Assembly: GCA_934247935.1 (NCBI GenBank)
Contig: CAKQKE010000012.1
Location: 1-63,837, forward strand
Direction: 5' to 3'
From: an uncultured Clostridia bacterium
Lineage (GTDB): Bacteria; Bacillota; Clostridia; Christensenellales; Borkfalkiaceae
Length of the DNA: 63,837 nucleotides
How positions within the stretch are numbered: position 1 is the first letter of the stretch; every line of letters begins with the position of its first letter. The notes beneath the pieces were generated by a model. The model saw only the letters and a list, made by a program, of their open reading frames with translations, was not told where the DNA came from and ran no database searches. The translations under genes were made by a program, and so were the position numbers. Shown in pieces: positions 53,501-61,351 of the stretch.

Positions 53501-53919
53501 ATATTGGCGTCAGTGCAACTGCCGATACTCATTACAGAAAAATACGTTTCGTCGTAGGATAATCTATAGTATATTCCTTCAGAACCCGCATTTTTTTTGT
53601 AATCGGGATCGGGTTCGTTACAGGTTTCGCAAACGTGCGTCATGGGGTTGTAGTTATGTCCTTTCGGGTTGCCGTACTCGAATGTTTCCGTGCCTTCTGC
53701 TCCGCACTCGCAAGAGTAGTAATAAGTTGCTTTTTGAGTGCAAGTCGCTTCGCTGCATAAATACTCGTCCGTTGCGGTTTGTACCGTAAACGAGTGTATA
53801 TGTTCTTCTTCGGTGTCTGTTTCGCTGTTTTTATCGTTTCCTTTGCCGCAAGCAGCAAAAGAGAGAGCAGTGAAAACGCACATAATCAAAAGTAACGTCG
53901 TGATTAAAAATTTTTTCAT
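50590..53919 (-). CDS. BspA-like leucine-rich-repeat lipoprotein (paralogue 2)
   Basis: 1109 residues. Signal peptide with lipobox FAAC (Cys23), then a low-complexity linker and the same Cys module as in paralogue 1 (YLCSEATCTQKATYYYSCEC). It has no InlB-type repeats; instead about 35 LRR_5 repeats of 23 residues fill residues 115-1065, broken by three longer inserts with a shared GYAGYYALNVKKGGETDIVN-like text. The last 40 residues are nearly identical to paralogue 1. So the two share both ends but differ in the middle, consistent with duplication plus repeat turnover. Likely surface adhesin; inferred. Confidence 0.9.
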   Translation of the reverse strand: MKKFLITTLLLIMCVFTALSFAACGKGNDKNSETDTEEEHIHSFTVQTATDEYLCSEATCTQKATYYYSCECGAEGTETFEYGNPKGHNYNPMTHVCETCNEPDPDYKKNAGSEGIYYRLSYDETYFSVMSIGSCTDANIVIPNSFGSKPVTKIDDNAFLNCNNILTVTIPDSITTIGEHAFDGCGNLTRVIIPDSVTTIGDNAFLNCYSLTSVTIGSSVTSIGSNAFTYCIKLVEVVNNSSLNIVNTNFENGYVGFYALKIKKGGESDIVNKNGYLFYTHENVNYLLGYLGTTSELICPTDYNKQTYEIYHYAFYNRDDLTSVELSDSVTKIEYHAFYNCNNLTSVSIGNNVTIIDNGTFYGCKNLTDLTVGKGLTDIKSYAFDLCDKITNIYINDLSAWLNISGLGRITSCGSNRKNLYLNGSLVTNLVIPDDVTQIADSAFLNFDNITSVTIPDSVTKIGEYSFEYCRKLRIVIIPDSVTTIGIRAFYGCLGLTSVTIGNSVTKIGNYAFYNCHKLVEVINNSNLDITKSSENNGYAGYYALNVKKGGETDIVNSQMYSFYTYENVNYLLNHLSINKQLFLPSDYRGQNYKIYDYAFCDYTEMTSVKIPNSVTSIGENAFLRCNNLKSVIIGNNVTEIGDGAFYDCSNLTSITMPDSLTTIGNGAFYNCSNLANITMPDSLTTIGNGAFRGCSNLTSSLVLDNIISIGYDAFYDCIGLTDVTIGNNLTSIGDFAFYNCSGITNINISNNVTTIGDYVFYNCKSLANVTIGNSLTAIGGYAFYDCSNIISLNIPDSITTIGDYAFYNCKGITSVTIDNVTSIGEYAFFGCNGLTSIEIPNGITSIGDGIFGKCSGLKNIIIPDNVTSIGNHAFYGCSGLTNIIIPDNVNSIGKFAFSYCSGLISVNISDNVTSIGDYAFSYCISLTNTNIPKNVTSIGNYTFFNCSELTSIEIPDNVTSIGRSAFSDCKALTSVIIPDSVTLIDAYAFSDCKELKSVTIGNGVTEIGEATFYFCSKLTSIILSNSVTKIGVVAFKYCKKLETVYYKGSAEEWDNISIASDNTNLTNATRYYYSETAPALNEDGTEYYGNYWHYDTNGVTLVIWKKEN

Positions 53920-53943
53920 TTTTTATCCCTTAAATTTTTCCTT

Positions 53944-54020
53944 TAAAGTATTATATCATATTTAAAAGTCTTTTTTCAAGTGCTATATAAAATTTATTTA
54001 ATATCTTGCGTTTAAATAAC
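53944..54020. repeat. Duplicated 5' flank of the LRR genes, copy 2 (with promoter)
   Basis: About 75 bases are identical to 49757-49832. They contain, on the - strand, TTGAAA-18-TATAAT (53950-53979), the promoter of LRR gene 2. Identity stops near ATCTTGCGTTTAAATA. Confidence 0.85.
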
Positions 54021-54116
54021 AAAGAATACAAATCTTGTGTTGAAGGTTTTAATAAAAACAAATTAAAAGTCATTTTAAATTGCAGTGCCGAATAAAATAT
54101 ATACGGGGGTATTGCG

Positions 54117-54377
54117 ATGGATTATAATTTAAGCGACTTAAAAAAGAAAAACGTGGTCAATATAAACGACGGTAAAAACATGGGTAAAATTACCGACGTA
54201 ATAGTGTCCTTTCCCGAAAACACCTGGGAGTCGTTTATTGTGGGCGATAAACTGAAATGTCTGTTTTCGGGCGATACGTATATCGTAAACATGTGCTGTG
54301 TGGACAAAATAGGCGAGGATACGATTTTTGTTCGGCTTAGCCCTAACAAGAAAAAAGAAAAAGTCGAAGACGATTAA
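54117..54377 (+). CDS. YlmC/YmxH family PRC-barrel sporulation protein
   Basis: An 86-residue PRC-barrel protein. LSDLKKKNVVNINDGKNMGK at the start is the typical YlmC/YmxH beginning, then DVIVSFPENTWESFIV and the closing strand DKIGEDTIFVRL. Family members occur almost only in spore formers and are transcribed during sporulation; the biochemical role is unknown. The SD is GGGGGT, 6-8 bases before the ATG. Stands alone, its 3' side followed by a structured region. Confidence 0.88.
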   Translation: MDYNLSDLKKKNVVNINDGKNMGKITDVIVSFPENTWESFIVGDKLKCLFSGDTYIVNMCCVDKIGEDTIFVRLSPNKKKEKVEDD

Positions 54378-54488
54378 TTTAATCGAAAATTCGGCGGGTT
54401 TAAAATTAAAAATTCGGCGGCGAAAAAAACATAACCAATTCGCCATAAAGGCTGAAAAAATTTAAATTTAATATTCATAAAAAATAAA

Positions 54489-54560
54489 ACAGGCAACGCA
54501 AGTTTCTGCCGGGAAGTAAAAGTTTAATCGGCATAAATAAGACGTTGGCTGTTTTTTTGT
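54489..54560 (+). other. Two-stem structured region ending in a U-run
   Basis: ACAGGCAACG at 54489 pairs with CGTTGGCTGT at 54543, and inside it TGCCG pairs with CGGCA. TTTTTTTG follows. It could be a terminator with a long loop for the ylmC gene or the 3' end of a small RNA. Confidence 0.5.
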
Positions 54561-54610
54561 TATTTCATTACAATATGTTGTATATTTTGTTTTTTTATGA
54601 TACAATTATT

Positions 54611-54925
54611 TTAACCGTAAGGGACGGCGTCGATTACCATGCCGAAGTTGTTGGCAATGGCGATTATGGCAACGTAAACGTTTAAAGCGATAAGTACAGG
54701 TATCGTCACCATTAAAAACAGACTATTCAGTCTGTATTTAAATACAAACATCGACACGTAAATGCCAGTTGCGCCGCCGAGCAGAGCGGTGATAAAAAGT
54801 TTTCCGTCTCTTATTTCGTTGTTGTTTTCTTCACAGCCGCGTTTTTGCATTTTGATGAGCAAAAACGAGTAGAAATTAATCGCCGCCACGTACACGGCAA
54901 ATATAATACGGATAAATAGGTACAT
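54611..54925 (-). CDS. DUF1294 family membrane protein
   Basis: A 104-residue protein with three to four membrane helices. The family pattern FITALLGGATGIYVSMFVFKYRL (GG-x-x-G and the conserved K/R pair) is clear, and the first helix FAVYVAAINFYSFLLI is typical, as is the Lys before RG in the loop. DUF1294 proteins are small inner-membrane proteins of unknown function. It is divergent from ygiQ, with only about 30 bases between starts, so the promoters must overlap. Confidence 0.85.
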   Translation of the reverse strand: MYLFIRIIFAVYVAAINFYSFLLIKMQKRGCEENNNEIRDGKLFITALLGGATGIYVSMFVFKYRLNSLFLMVTIPVLIALNVYVAIIAIANNFGMVIDAVPYG

Positions 54926-54956
54926 ATTACTATTTTGTGCCTGAAGAGAAAAAATT

Positions 54957-57014
54957 ATGTTTATACCGGTAAATAAAAATGAACTTAATAATCCCGACGA
55001 AGTGGATTTCGTTCTTATTTCTTCGGACGCTTACGTCGACCATCCTACGTTCGGTCATGCCTTGATTGCACGATACGTACAGAGTAAAGGTTACAGCATA
55101 GGCATAATTCCGCAACCGCTTTGCGACAAGGATTACGACGTTTTTCCCGTGCCTAAGTATGCCTATTTAGTCAGCAGCGGCGTGGTTGACAGCATGGTTA
55201 ACAATTACACCGTCGCAAAAAAGAAAAGGTCTGACGACGTGTATTCGCCGCAATCCAAAAAGGGCAAACGCCCCGACAGGCAACTTATAGTTTACGGAAA
55301 AACTTTAAAAAGGTTACACCCGTCCGTGCCTGTAATAATCGGCGGAATAGAGGCGAGTTTGCGCAGATTTGCTCATTACGATTACTGGTCGGACAAAGTC
55401 ATGCGCTCGGTGCTTTTTGACAGCGGAGCGGACATGCTTATGTACGGCATGGGCGAAAAAATTTACGACGACCTTTTCGCAAGAATCGAAAAGGGTATTC
55501 CCGTTGCCAAAATCAAGGACTTAAGGGGTACTTGCGTGCTTGTAAACGAAGAGGAAAAGCAAAGGCTTATAAATAAAGGTTGCGTGGAAATTTATTCTTT
55601 CGACGACGTGTCTACCGATAAAGTAAAATACGCAAAAGCATTCAGGCAACAATCGAGAAATATCGACCCAATCAATTCGGTCGTTCTTATTCAAAAGCAA
55701 GGCGAGGAAAAATATCTCGTGCAAAATTTGCCGCAATTTCCCATGACCGAGGAGGAGATGGACTATGTTTACGCATTGCCTTACGAGCGGACTTACCACC
55801 CGATGTATGAAAAGGAGGGCGGCATAAAGGCTCTTGAAGAAGTGCGGTTTTCGGTCGTCAGTCACAGGGGATGTTTCGGCAGTTGCTCGTTTTGCGCGAT
55901 AAATTATCACCAGGGCAGACGTGTGCAAAAGCGCAGCGACGACAGCATTATAGACGAAGTAAAACTGCTTACGGCAGATAAATCTTTTAAAGGTTATATT
56001 CACGATTTATCCGGTCCTTCTGCCAACTTCAGAGAACACGCATGCGATAAACAAGACAAATACGGCGTTTGCAAGGACAGATATTGCATAGGCAACACTC
56101 CTTGTAAAAATTTAAAAGTAGACCATACGGGCTTTTTGAATTTGCTTAAAAAAGTGAGAAAAGTACCCAAAGTAAAAAAGGTGTTTATACGCAGCGGAAT
56201 ACGTTACGATTACGTGGTTTACGATAAAAATTGCGACGAAATAATCACCGAACTTTCATTGCACCACATTAGCGGACAACTCAAAGTCGCGCCCGAGCAT
56301 ATCAGCGATGACGTGCTTAAAATAATGAACAAGCCCTCGTTCGAGGTGTATAAACAGTTTGCGGGCAAGTACAAGGCAATCAACGAAAAAATCGGCAAAA
56401 AGCAGTACGTAGTACCGTATCTGATTTCGTCTCACCCCGGTTGCACGATAAAAGACGCGGTAAAACTCACCGAATATTTGCGCAGCATAAATCACGAGCC
56501 GGAGCAAGTGCAGGATTTTTATCCCACGCCGTCCACGCGTTCGACCTGTATGTATTACACGGGCATCGATCCCGATACCATGCAGGAAGTTTACGTGCCG
56601 AAAAGCAAAGAAGAAAAGAGCATGCAAAGGGCATTATTGCAGTATCGCCGCCCCGAAAACAGAGAAAAGGTCGAAAAAGCATACAAACTCGCAGGCGTGA
56701 AAATGCCCGCCATTGCGACTTACAGATATTCAAAAACGGGAAAACGACAACCGTTTACGTCAAAAACGGACAAATCAAAATCGTTTGCCGCAAAGACCGC
56801 GGCGGATAAAACTCAATCGTTTGCCGCCAAAAATTCGACAAATAATACTGTAAATTCGGCTGATAAAAGCCGGAACAAGTCGTTTAAAGACAAAACCTCG
56901 ATTGTCGGAAATCAAGTTAAAGGCAAAACTCCAACGACAAACGGACAAGTAAAAAATAAGTTTAAAGGCAAAAATGCAAAGAATGATTCGTTTTTTAACG
57001 GTAAAAAGCATTAA
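54957..57014 (+). CDS. YgiQ family radical SAM protein
   Basis: A 685-residue radical SAM protein. The N-terminal domain has FVLISSDAYVDHPTFGHALI and PVIIGGIEASLRRFAHYDYW, both YgiQ hallmarks. The cluster motif is RGCFGSCSFCAI (CX3CX2C, about residues 305-312). The catalytic part ends at about 590, and the last 100 residues are a lysine-rich, low-complexity tail, likely disordered and possibly RNA-binding. The tail is variable in the family. Reaction unknown. The ATG at 54957 has only a weak AGAGAAAA as SD. Confidence 0.93.
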   Translation: MFIPVNKNELNNPDEVDFVLISSDAYVDHPTFGHALIARYVQSKGYSIGIIPQPLCDKDYDVFPVPKYAYLVSSGVVDSMVNNYTVAKKKRSDDVYSPQSKKGKRPDRQLIVYGKTLKRLHPSVPVIIGGIEASLRRFAHYDYWSDKVMRSVLFDSGADMLMYGMGEKIYDDLFARIEKGIPVAKIKDLRGTCVLVNEEEKQRLINKGCVEIYSFDDVSTDKVKYAKAFRQQSRNIDPINSVVLIQKQGEEKYLVQNLPQFPMTEEEMDYVYALPYERTYHPMYEKEGGIKALEEVRFSVVSHRGCFGSCSFCAINYHQGRRVQKRSDDSIIDEVKLLTADKSFKGYIHDLSGPSANFREHACDKQDKYGVCKDRYCIGNTPCKNLKVDHTGFLNLLKKVRKVPKVKKVFIRSGIRYDYVVYDKNCDEIITELSLHHISGQLKVAPEHISDDVLKIMNKPSFEVYKQFAGKYKAINEKIGKKQYVVPYLISSHPGCTIKDAVKLTEYLRSINHEPEQVQDFYPTPSTRSTCMYYTGIDPDTMQEVYVPKSKEEKSMQRALLQYRRPENREKVEKAYKLAGVKMPAIATYRYSKTGKRQPFTSKTDKSKSFAAKTAADKTQSFAAKNSTNNTVNSADKSRNKSFKDKTSIVGNQVKGKTPTTNGQVKNKFKGKNAKNDSFFNGKKH

Positions 57015-57120
57015 AAAGGCGCAGAAAAAGCGCGAATTTAAATAAAAATATGGTAAATGCAACAAAAACGATTGAAAAATAACTAAAGTGTGATAAAATA
57101 ATAAACGGAGGGAAAAATAT

Positions 57121-57576
57121 ATGAAGTGTATGTATTGCGGTTGTCTTGAAAGCAAAGTAGTCGATTCTCGTTCTACCGACGAGGGTTCGATGATAAGGCG
57201 AAGAAGAGAATGCGTCAACTGCGGAAAGAGATTTACGACTTACGAAACGGTAGAAACCACCCCCATTCTTGTGATTAAGGCTTCGGGTGCAAGGCAGGCT
57301 TTCGACCCGGGCAAACTTAAAAACGGAATTATCAAGGCTTGCGAAAAACGCCCCGTACCTATGTATAAAATCGACAAACTCGTCGAAGATATACAAAAAA
57401 AGTTGTACAATAATCTCGATCAAGAGGTTACTTCCAAGCAAATCGGCGAAATGGTAATGGAAGGGCTTAAAGATATCGACGAAGTCGCTTACGTGCGTTT
57501 TGCGTCCGTTTACCGCTCGTTTAAGGACATTTCGACGTTTATGAAAGAACTTGAAAAACTCACCAAAAGAGACTGA
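57121..57576 (+). CDS. nrdR: Transcriptional regulator NrdR
   Basis: A 151-residue repressor of ribonucleotide reductase genes. The zinc ribbon is CMYCG (residues 3-7) with CVNCG (31-35). The ATP-cone (about 49-136) begins LVIKASGARQAFDPGKLKNG. dATP/ATP in the cone decides DNA binding to NrdR boxes upstream of nrd operons. No nrd genes are in the window. Excellent SD GGAGGG. Length exact for the family. Confidence 0.97.
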   Translation: MKCMYCGCLESKVVDSRSTDEGSMIRRRRECVNCGKRFTTYETVETTPILVIKASGARQAFDPGKLKNGIIKACEKRPVPMYKIDKLVEDIQKKLYNNLDQEVTSKQIGEMVMEGLKDIDEVAYVRFASVYRSFKDISTFMKELEKLTKRD

Positions 57577-57581
57577 TAAAA

Positions 57582-57917
57582 GTGAAAACGATTTTTAGTA
57601 AATTGGTCGTTTTGTCCGTAATTTGCATAACGTTATTTTGTTGTTGCGCTTGCGTAAATCCCACGATTGAAACGACGAAACTGTCTTCGCCGAGAAACGT
57701 TTTGTATCAAGGCGACGGTTTAATCACCTGGGAAAGCAACGAAAACGCAACAGGTTATACCGTGATGATAAACGGAGAAACGTTTTATTCTAAGGACAAT
57801 TTTTATCTTTTTGAAGCAAAAACGTCGGTAAAATATGTTATTTTCGTAAAATGCGTCGGCGACGGCAAATATTATTCCGATTCCGACTATTCAAAAGGCA
57901 TCGAAGTCGCGGGCTGA
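57582..57917 (+). CDS. Small lipoprotein with fibronectin type III-like domain
   Basis: 111 residues. Signal peptide followed by a Cys-rich lipobox (LFCCCACVNP, lipidated Cys most likely the last, near 24). The mature part (SPRNVLYQGDGLITWESNEN then ATGYTVMINGE and VKYVIFVKCVGDGKYYSDSD) has the strand pattern of an FN3 domain, as in many clostridial surface proteins. It starts 5 bases after nrdR, on the same strand. The start codon is GTG (57582), with GATAAAA before it and no clear SD. Confidence 0.72.
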   Translation: MKTIFSKLVVLSVICITLFCCCACVNPTIETTKLSSPRNVLYQGDGLITWESNENATGYTVMINGETFYSKDNFYLFEAKTSVKYVIFVKCVGDGKYYSDSDYSKGIEVAG

Positions 57918-58080
57918 ACTTGTTTAAGCGGTATAAGCGTTGTTTTTAATAATTCGCAGGCAAATTTAACAAACGGAAAAACGGATATAAAGCGAAAACT
58001 GAATTAAAACGGCAAGCAATTGCAATCCGACAGTGTTTTGACCGCAAATTATACGGATAGACGACTTAAAAGAGGAAAAA

Positions 58081-58488
58081 ATGAAAATATCATCAAAAGG
58101 AAGATATGCTTTAAGGACGATGGCCGATATAGCCACCCACGGCGGCGAATTTGTGCCCATTTCCGAAATAAGCATGAGACAGGATATTTCTCAAAAATAT
58201 CTTGAATCGATAATCGCGCTGCTTGTAAAAGGCGGATTGCTCGAAAGCATGCGAGGTGCAAGCGGCGGCTATAAACTTAAAATTCCCGCCGACAAATGCA
58301 CGGTAAGACAAATACTCGAAATTACGGGTGACACTCCCAATTTCGTCACTTGCGCAAATGAGGGCGATTGCCCCAAAATAGACAGTTGCGCGGCTGCCGG
58401 TTGTTGGACTACGCTTACTCACATGATAAACGACTATTTAAACAGTGTCACCTTAAATGATTTAATAACCAAAAATTATAAAAAATGA
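58081..58488 (+). CDS. Rrf2-family regulator, IscR-like
   Basis: A 135-residue winged-helix regulator. The N-terminus MKISSKGRYALRTMADIATH and ISQKYLESIIALLVKGGLLE with RGASGGYKL (the wing) are standard Rrf2. Three or four cysteines in CANEGDCPKIDSCAAAGC (from about residue 100) could hold a [2Fe-2S] cluster. It sits directly upstream of nifS-nifU, whose promoter holds a palindrome, so it probably controls Fe-S cluster synthesis; alternatively it may act like the cysteine regulator CymR. SD AGAGGAA. Confidence 0.92.
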   Translation: MKISSKGRYALRTMADIATHGGEFVPISEISMRQDISQKYLESIIALLVKGGLLESMRGASGGYKLKIPADKCTVRQILEITGDTPNFVTCANEGDCPKIDSCAAAGCWTTLTHMINDYLNSVTLNDLITKNYKK

Positions 58489-58499
58489 GTATATTTTGT

Positions 58500-58556
58500 T
58501 TGACAACTACACAATAATAATGTATAATAATTCCTACCAAATGAGTAGGATTTTAT
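58500..58556 (+). promoter_or_regulatory. nifS-nifU promoter with Rrf2-type operator
   Basis: TTGACA (58500), a 17-base spacer, TATAAT (58523). Just downstream, AATTCCTACCAAATGAGTAG continues into GATTT: palindrome CCTAC/GTAGG spanning the expected transcription start. Likely repressor site for the upstream Rrf2 protein. Confidence 0.8.
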
Positions 58557-58584
58557 TTTTCGGAAATTCCGAACGGAGGAGCAT

Positions 58585-59769
58585 ATGATATATTTGGACA
58601 ATGCGGGAACGACGAGGGTATCCGACAGCGTAGCGCAGAAAATGGCTCCGTATTTCACGGAAATTTACGGCAATGCAAGCAGTTTGCATACCGTTGGTCA
58701 AATTGCAAAGGAAAAACTTGACGAAGCGCGCGCAACGGTTGCGCAGTGTATCAACGCCAAACCCAACGAAATCTATTTTACTTCCGGCGGAAGCGAGTCA
58801 GACAACTGGGCAATCACTTCCACGGCTAAAAACGGGATTAAAAAAGGCAAAAAGCATATTATTACTTCCGCTTTCGAGCATCATGCGGTACTTCATACGC
58901 TTAAAAAACTCGAGTCAGAGGGCTTTGAAGTTACTTATTTGCCCGTATACGAAAACGGCATCGTTAAAGCAGAAGACGTCAAAAACGCAATCAGGGACGA
59001 TACGTGCCTTGTTACTATAATGTTTGCCAACAACGAAATCGGCACTATTCAACCTATAAAAGAAATAGGCAAAGTGTGCAGAGAACGCAAAGTTATTTTC
59101 CACACCGATGCGGTTCAGGCGATAGGTCACACGCCCGTCGACGTAGAAGATATGTGCATAGATATGCTTTCGGCGTCGGGACATAAATTCCACGGGCCTA
59201 AAGGCGTAGGCTTTATGTACTGCAGAAACGGCATTTATTTAAACAATTTCATCGAAGGCGGCGCGCAAGAGAGAAACAAAAGGGGCGGTACGGAGAATCT
59301 GCCCGGAATCGTCGGCATGGCTCAGGCACTTAAAGAGGCTGTAGAGGAAATGCCCGAAGTCATTAAGAGAGAAACGTATTTGCGCGACAAACTTTTCGAT
59401 AATTTATCGAAAATTCCGCATTGCAGAATAAACGGAGACAGAAAAGTAAGACTTTCCAACAACTTCAACATGAGTTTTGAGGGAATAGAGGGCGAAAGTC
59501 TGCTTTTAATGCTTGACGATTACGGTATTTGCGCGTCAAGCGGTTCGGCTTGCACGTCGGGTTCGCTCGACCCCAGTCACGTTTTGCTTGCGATCGGGCT
59601 TGTGCATGAAATCGCACACGGCTCGTTGAGACTTACGCTCAGCAAATACACCACTGAAGAAGAAATAGATTACACGATAAAAGCAATTCCCGAAGTGGTG
59701 GATTATTTAAGAAAAATGTCGCCCGTTTGGGACGAACTTGAAAAAGGAGAGAGAAAACATGTTGTATAG
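58585..59769 (+). CDS. nifS: Cysteine desulfurase (NifS/IscS type)
   Basis: A 394-residue PLP enzyme that takes sulfur from cysteine for Fe-S clusters. MIYLDNAGTTRVS at the start, FTSGGSESDNWAI, HTDAVQAIGHTPVDV (Asp/Gln contacts with PLP), SASGHKFHGPKGVG with the PLP lysine, RGGTENLPGIVGMA, and the mobile-loop Cys in SSGSACTSGSLDPSHVL. Clade NifS. SD GGAGGA. The end overlaps nifU by 11 bases, so the pair is translated together. Confidence 0.97.
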   Translation: MIYLDNAGTTRVSDSVAQKMAPYFTEIYGNASSLHTVGQIAKEKLDEARATVAQCINAKPNEIYFTSGGSESDNWAITSTAKNGIKKGKKHIITSAFEHHAVLHTLKKLESEGFEVTYLPVYENGIVKAEDVKNAIRDDTCLVTIMFANNEIGTIQPIKEIGKVCRERKVIFHTDAVQAIGHTPVDVEDMCIDMLSASGHKFHGPKGVGFMYCRNGIYLNNFIEGGAQERNKRGGTENLPGIVGMAQALKEAVEEMPEVIKRETYLRDKLFDNLSKIPHCRINGDRKVRLSNNFNMSFEGIEGESLLLMLDDYGICASSGSACTSGSLDPSHVLLAIGLVHEIAHGSLRLTLSKYTTEEEIDYTIKAIPEVVDYLRKMSPVWDELEKGERKHVV

Positions 59770-60202
59770 CGAAAAAGTTATGGACCATTTCAGACATCCG
59801 AGAAACGTCGGCGAAATACCCGACGCAGACGGCATCGGCGAAGTAGGAAACGCTAAATGCGGCGACATAATGAGGATGTACATTAAGGTTAAAGACGGAG
59901 TAATCACCGACGTAAAATTTATGACTTTCGGTTGCGGCAGCGCAATAGCAACAAGTTCTATGGCGACCGAACTTATCAAGGGTAAACCCATTTCCGAGGC
60001 TTTGGAAATCACAAACAAGGCTGTAGTAGAAGCATTGGACGGACTTCCCGCTCACAAGTTGCACTGTTCGGTACTTGCCGAAGAGGCGATAAAAGCGGCG
60101 ATAAAAGATTACTATGATAAAAACGGAATAGAATACGATAAAGAGAAATACTGCGCAGGTAATTGTGCTTGCGAGCACGAACACGACGTGCACAACGATT
60201 GA
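59759..60202 (+). CDS. nifU: Fe-S cluster scaffold protein (NifU/IscU type)
   Basis: A 147-residue scaffold. The three cluster cysteines are in GNAKCGDIM (near 37), FGCGSAIATSS (near 61) and KLHCSVLAEEA (near 103). The C-terminus adds CAGNCACEHEHDVHND, a Cys/His-rich tail typical of clostridial NifU-like proteins. It receives sulfur from the overlapping NifS and passes the [2Fe-2S] cluster on. I start at ATG 59759 (AAAGGAG just upstream), not the earlier in-frame codon at 59738. Confidence 0.96.
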   Translation: MLYSEKVMDHFRHPRNVGEIPDADGIGEVGNAKCGDIMRMYIKVKDGVITDVKFMTFGCGSAIATSSMATELIKGKPISEALEITNKAVVEALDGLPAHKLHCSVLAEEAIKAAIKDYYDKNGIEYDKEKYCAGNCACEHEHDVHND

Positions 60203-60204
60203 TT

Positions 60205-60243
60205 TTTTACAAACAGCAGCCAAGTCAGGCTGCTGTTTGTATT
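60205..60243 (+). terminator. Terminator of nifSU
   Basis: ACAAACAGCAGCC pairs with GGCTGCTGTTTGT. Confidence 0.88.
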
Positions 60244-60351
60244 ATGTATGGGTTTTCATTGTATATGAGAAAGTATTGCATTTTATTTTAAAACGCTTAA
60301 AAAGCGGAATAAACGGCGTTATTTATTATACTAAAAATAATACATAATCTG

Positions 60352-60381
60352 TTGACAACAAGGGGTAAAAAACGGTAAAAT
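60352..60381 (+). promoter_or_regulatory. Promoter of the SUKH-like gene
   Basis: TTGACA, an 18-base spacer, then TAAAAT, 43 bases before the ATG. Confidence 0.7.
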
Positions 60382-60423
60382 ATTATAAGAAATCGTAATA
60401 AGTTATTTCCCTTCGGAGAAAGT

Positions 60424-61221
60424 ATGAAGAGTTTTGAAATATTGAGAAAATTAAAAAGGGGATGCACTCAAGAAAACTGGGTTGTGTGCGTAAAACCTAT
60501 AAAAGTTATGCGCAAAGATATGTTTTTGCATATATTGTTTATAAACGGCAGTCCGCTTAAAAAAACGGTTTACGAAAAGTATGAAGAATATAATCTCGAC
60601 GAGTACGGTACGTTTATAAATAAATATAACGGCGTGTCTATGTTCAGCGGCAGTTTGATTGTATTTGCGTACAATTTCACGTCTAATGCGGCAAAATTCA
60701 AGCCCGACGATATCGCCGTAATGAACGGCATTTTAAAAATTGCCGACGGCATCGACAGGCTTTATATAGGCATGCTCGGCGATTTTGTGTTCAGTCTTAA
60801 AAAGGACGATACAAAGATATATTGTACCAAACGCGGCAGCGACGAAGATATTTATTCATGGAAGAGTTTTGACGAGTTTTTCGTGTTTATGTATAAAAGC
60901 CTTGAAAAACTTTATGACGAAAACGGAAACAAAATTACTCCCAACAAGTCCAAATTCCCCATGGTAGTTAACCGCACGTTGTCATTTGGTGAAGTACTCG
61001 AGGCGCACAAACTTGTTGAGGAAGAAGAACCCGACGAGGTTGAAGAAGAGTACAACGAAGAAGAGGATATCGACATTGACGAAAACGCAAACGGCGAAGA
61101 GTATACCGATATAAACACCGACGATATTTTCGGCGGGCTTGGCGATGAAGAAACGGACGAATACGACGAAGACGAGTTTGACGAAGAAGCGGCAGAAGAC
61201 GAATTCGAAGAGGAAGAATAA
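60424..61221 (+). CDS. SUKH (SMI1/KNR4)-like protein with acidic C-terminal tail
   Basis: 265 residues. The first 190 form a domain with LDEYGTFINKYNGVSMFSGS then LIVFAYNFT and SFDEFFVFMYKSLEKL, resembling the SMI1/KNR4 (SUKH) fold (YNG turn, then the C-terminal F-x-x-F helix). SUKH proteins often act as immunity proteins to polymorphic nuclease toxins, but also occur singly. The last 75 residues are almost all Asp/Glu, likely disordered. No toxin gene is adjacent. SD CGGAGAAAG. The SUKH label is a pattern judgement, not a search result. Confidence 0.6.
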   Translation: MKSFEILRKLKRGCTQENWVVCVKPIKVMRKDMFLHILFINGSPLKKTVYEKYEEYNLDEYGTFINKYNGVSMFSGSLIVFAYNFTSNAAKFKPDDIAVMNGILKIADGIDRLYIGMLGDFVFSLKKDDTKIYCTKRGSDEDIYSWKSFDEFFVFMYKSLEKLYDENGNKITPNKSKFPMVVNRTLSFGEVLEAHKLVEEEEPDEVEEEYNEEEDIDIDENANGEEYTDINTDDIFGGLGDEETDEYDEDEFDEEAAEDEFEEEE

Positions 61222-61299
61222 GGCGTAAAAAGAACGTAAAAATTCGTTATAAAAGCGAAAAAACAAAAGGTGTAAAATAATTGTTTAAATTAAATTTTT

Positions 61300-61343
61300 G
61301 CCGTGATTACACGATACGTATCGTGTAATCACGGCTTTTTTGT
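61300..61343. terminator. Perfect 16-bp palindrome terminator
   Basis: GCCGTGATTACACGAT pairs perfectly with ATCGTGTAATCACGGC around ACGT, then TTTTTTG. The centre GATACGTATC links it to the dispersed palindrome family. Confidence 0.9.
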
Positions 61344-61351
61344 TTAACGAA

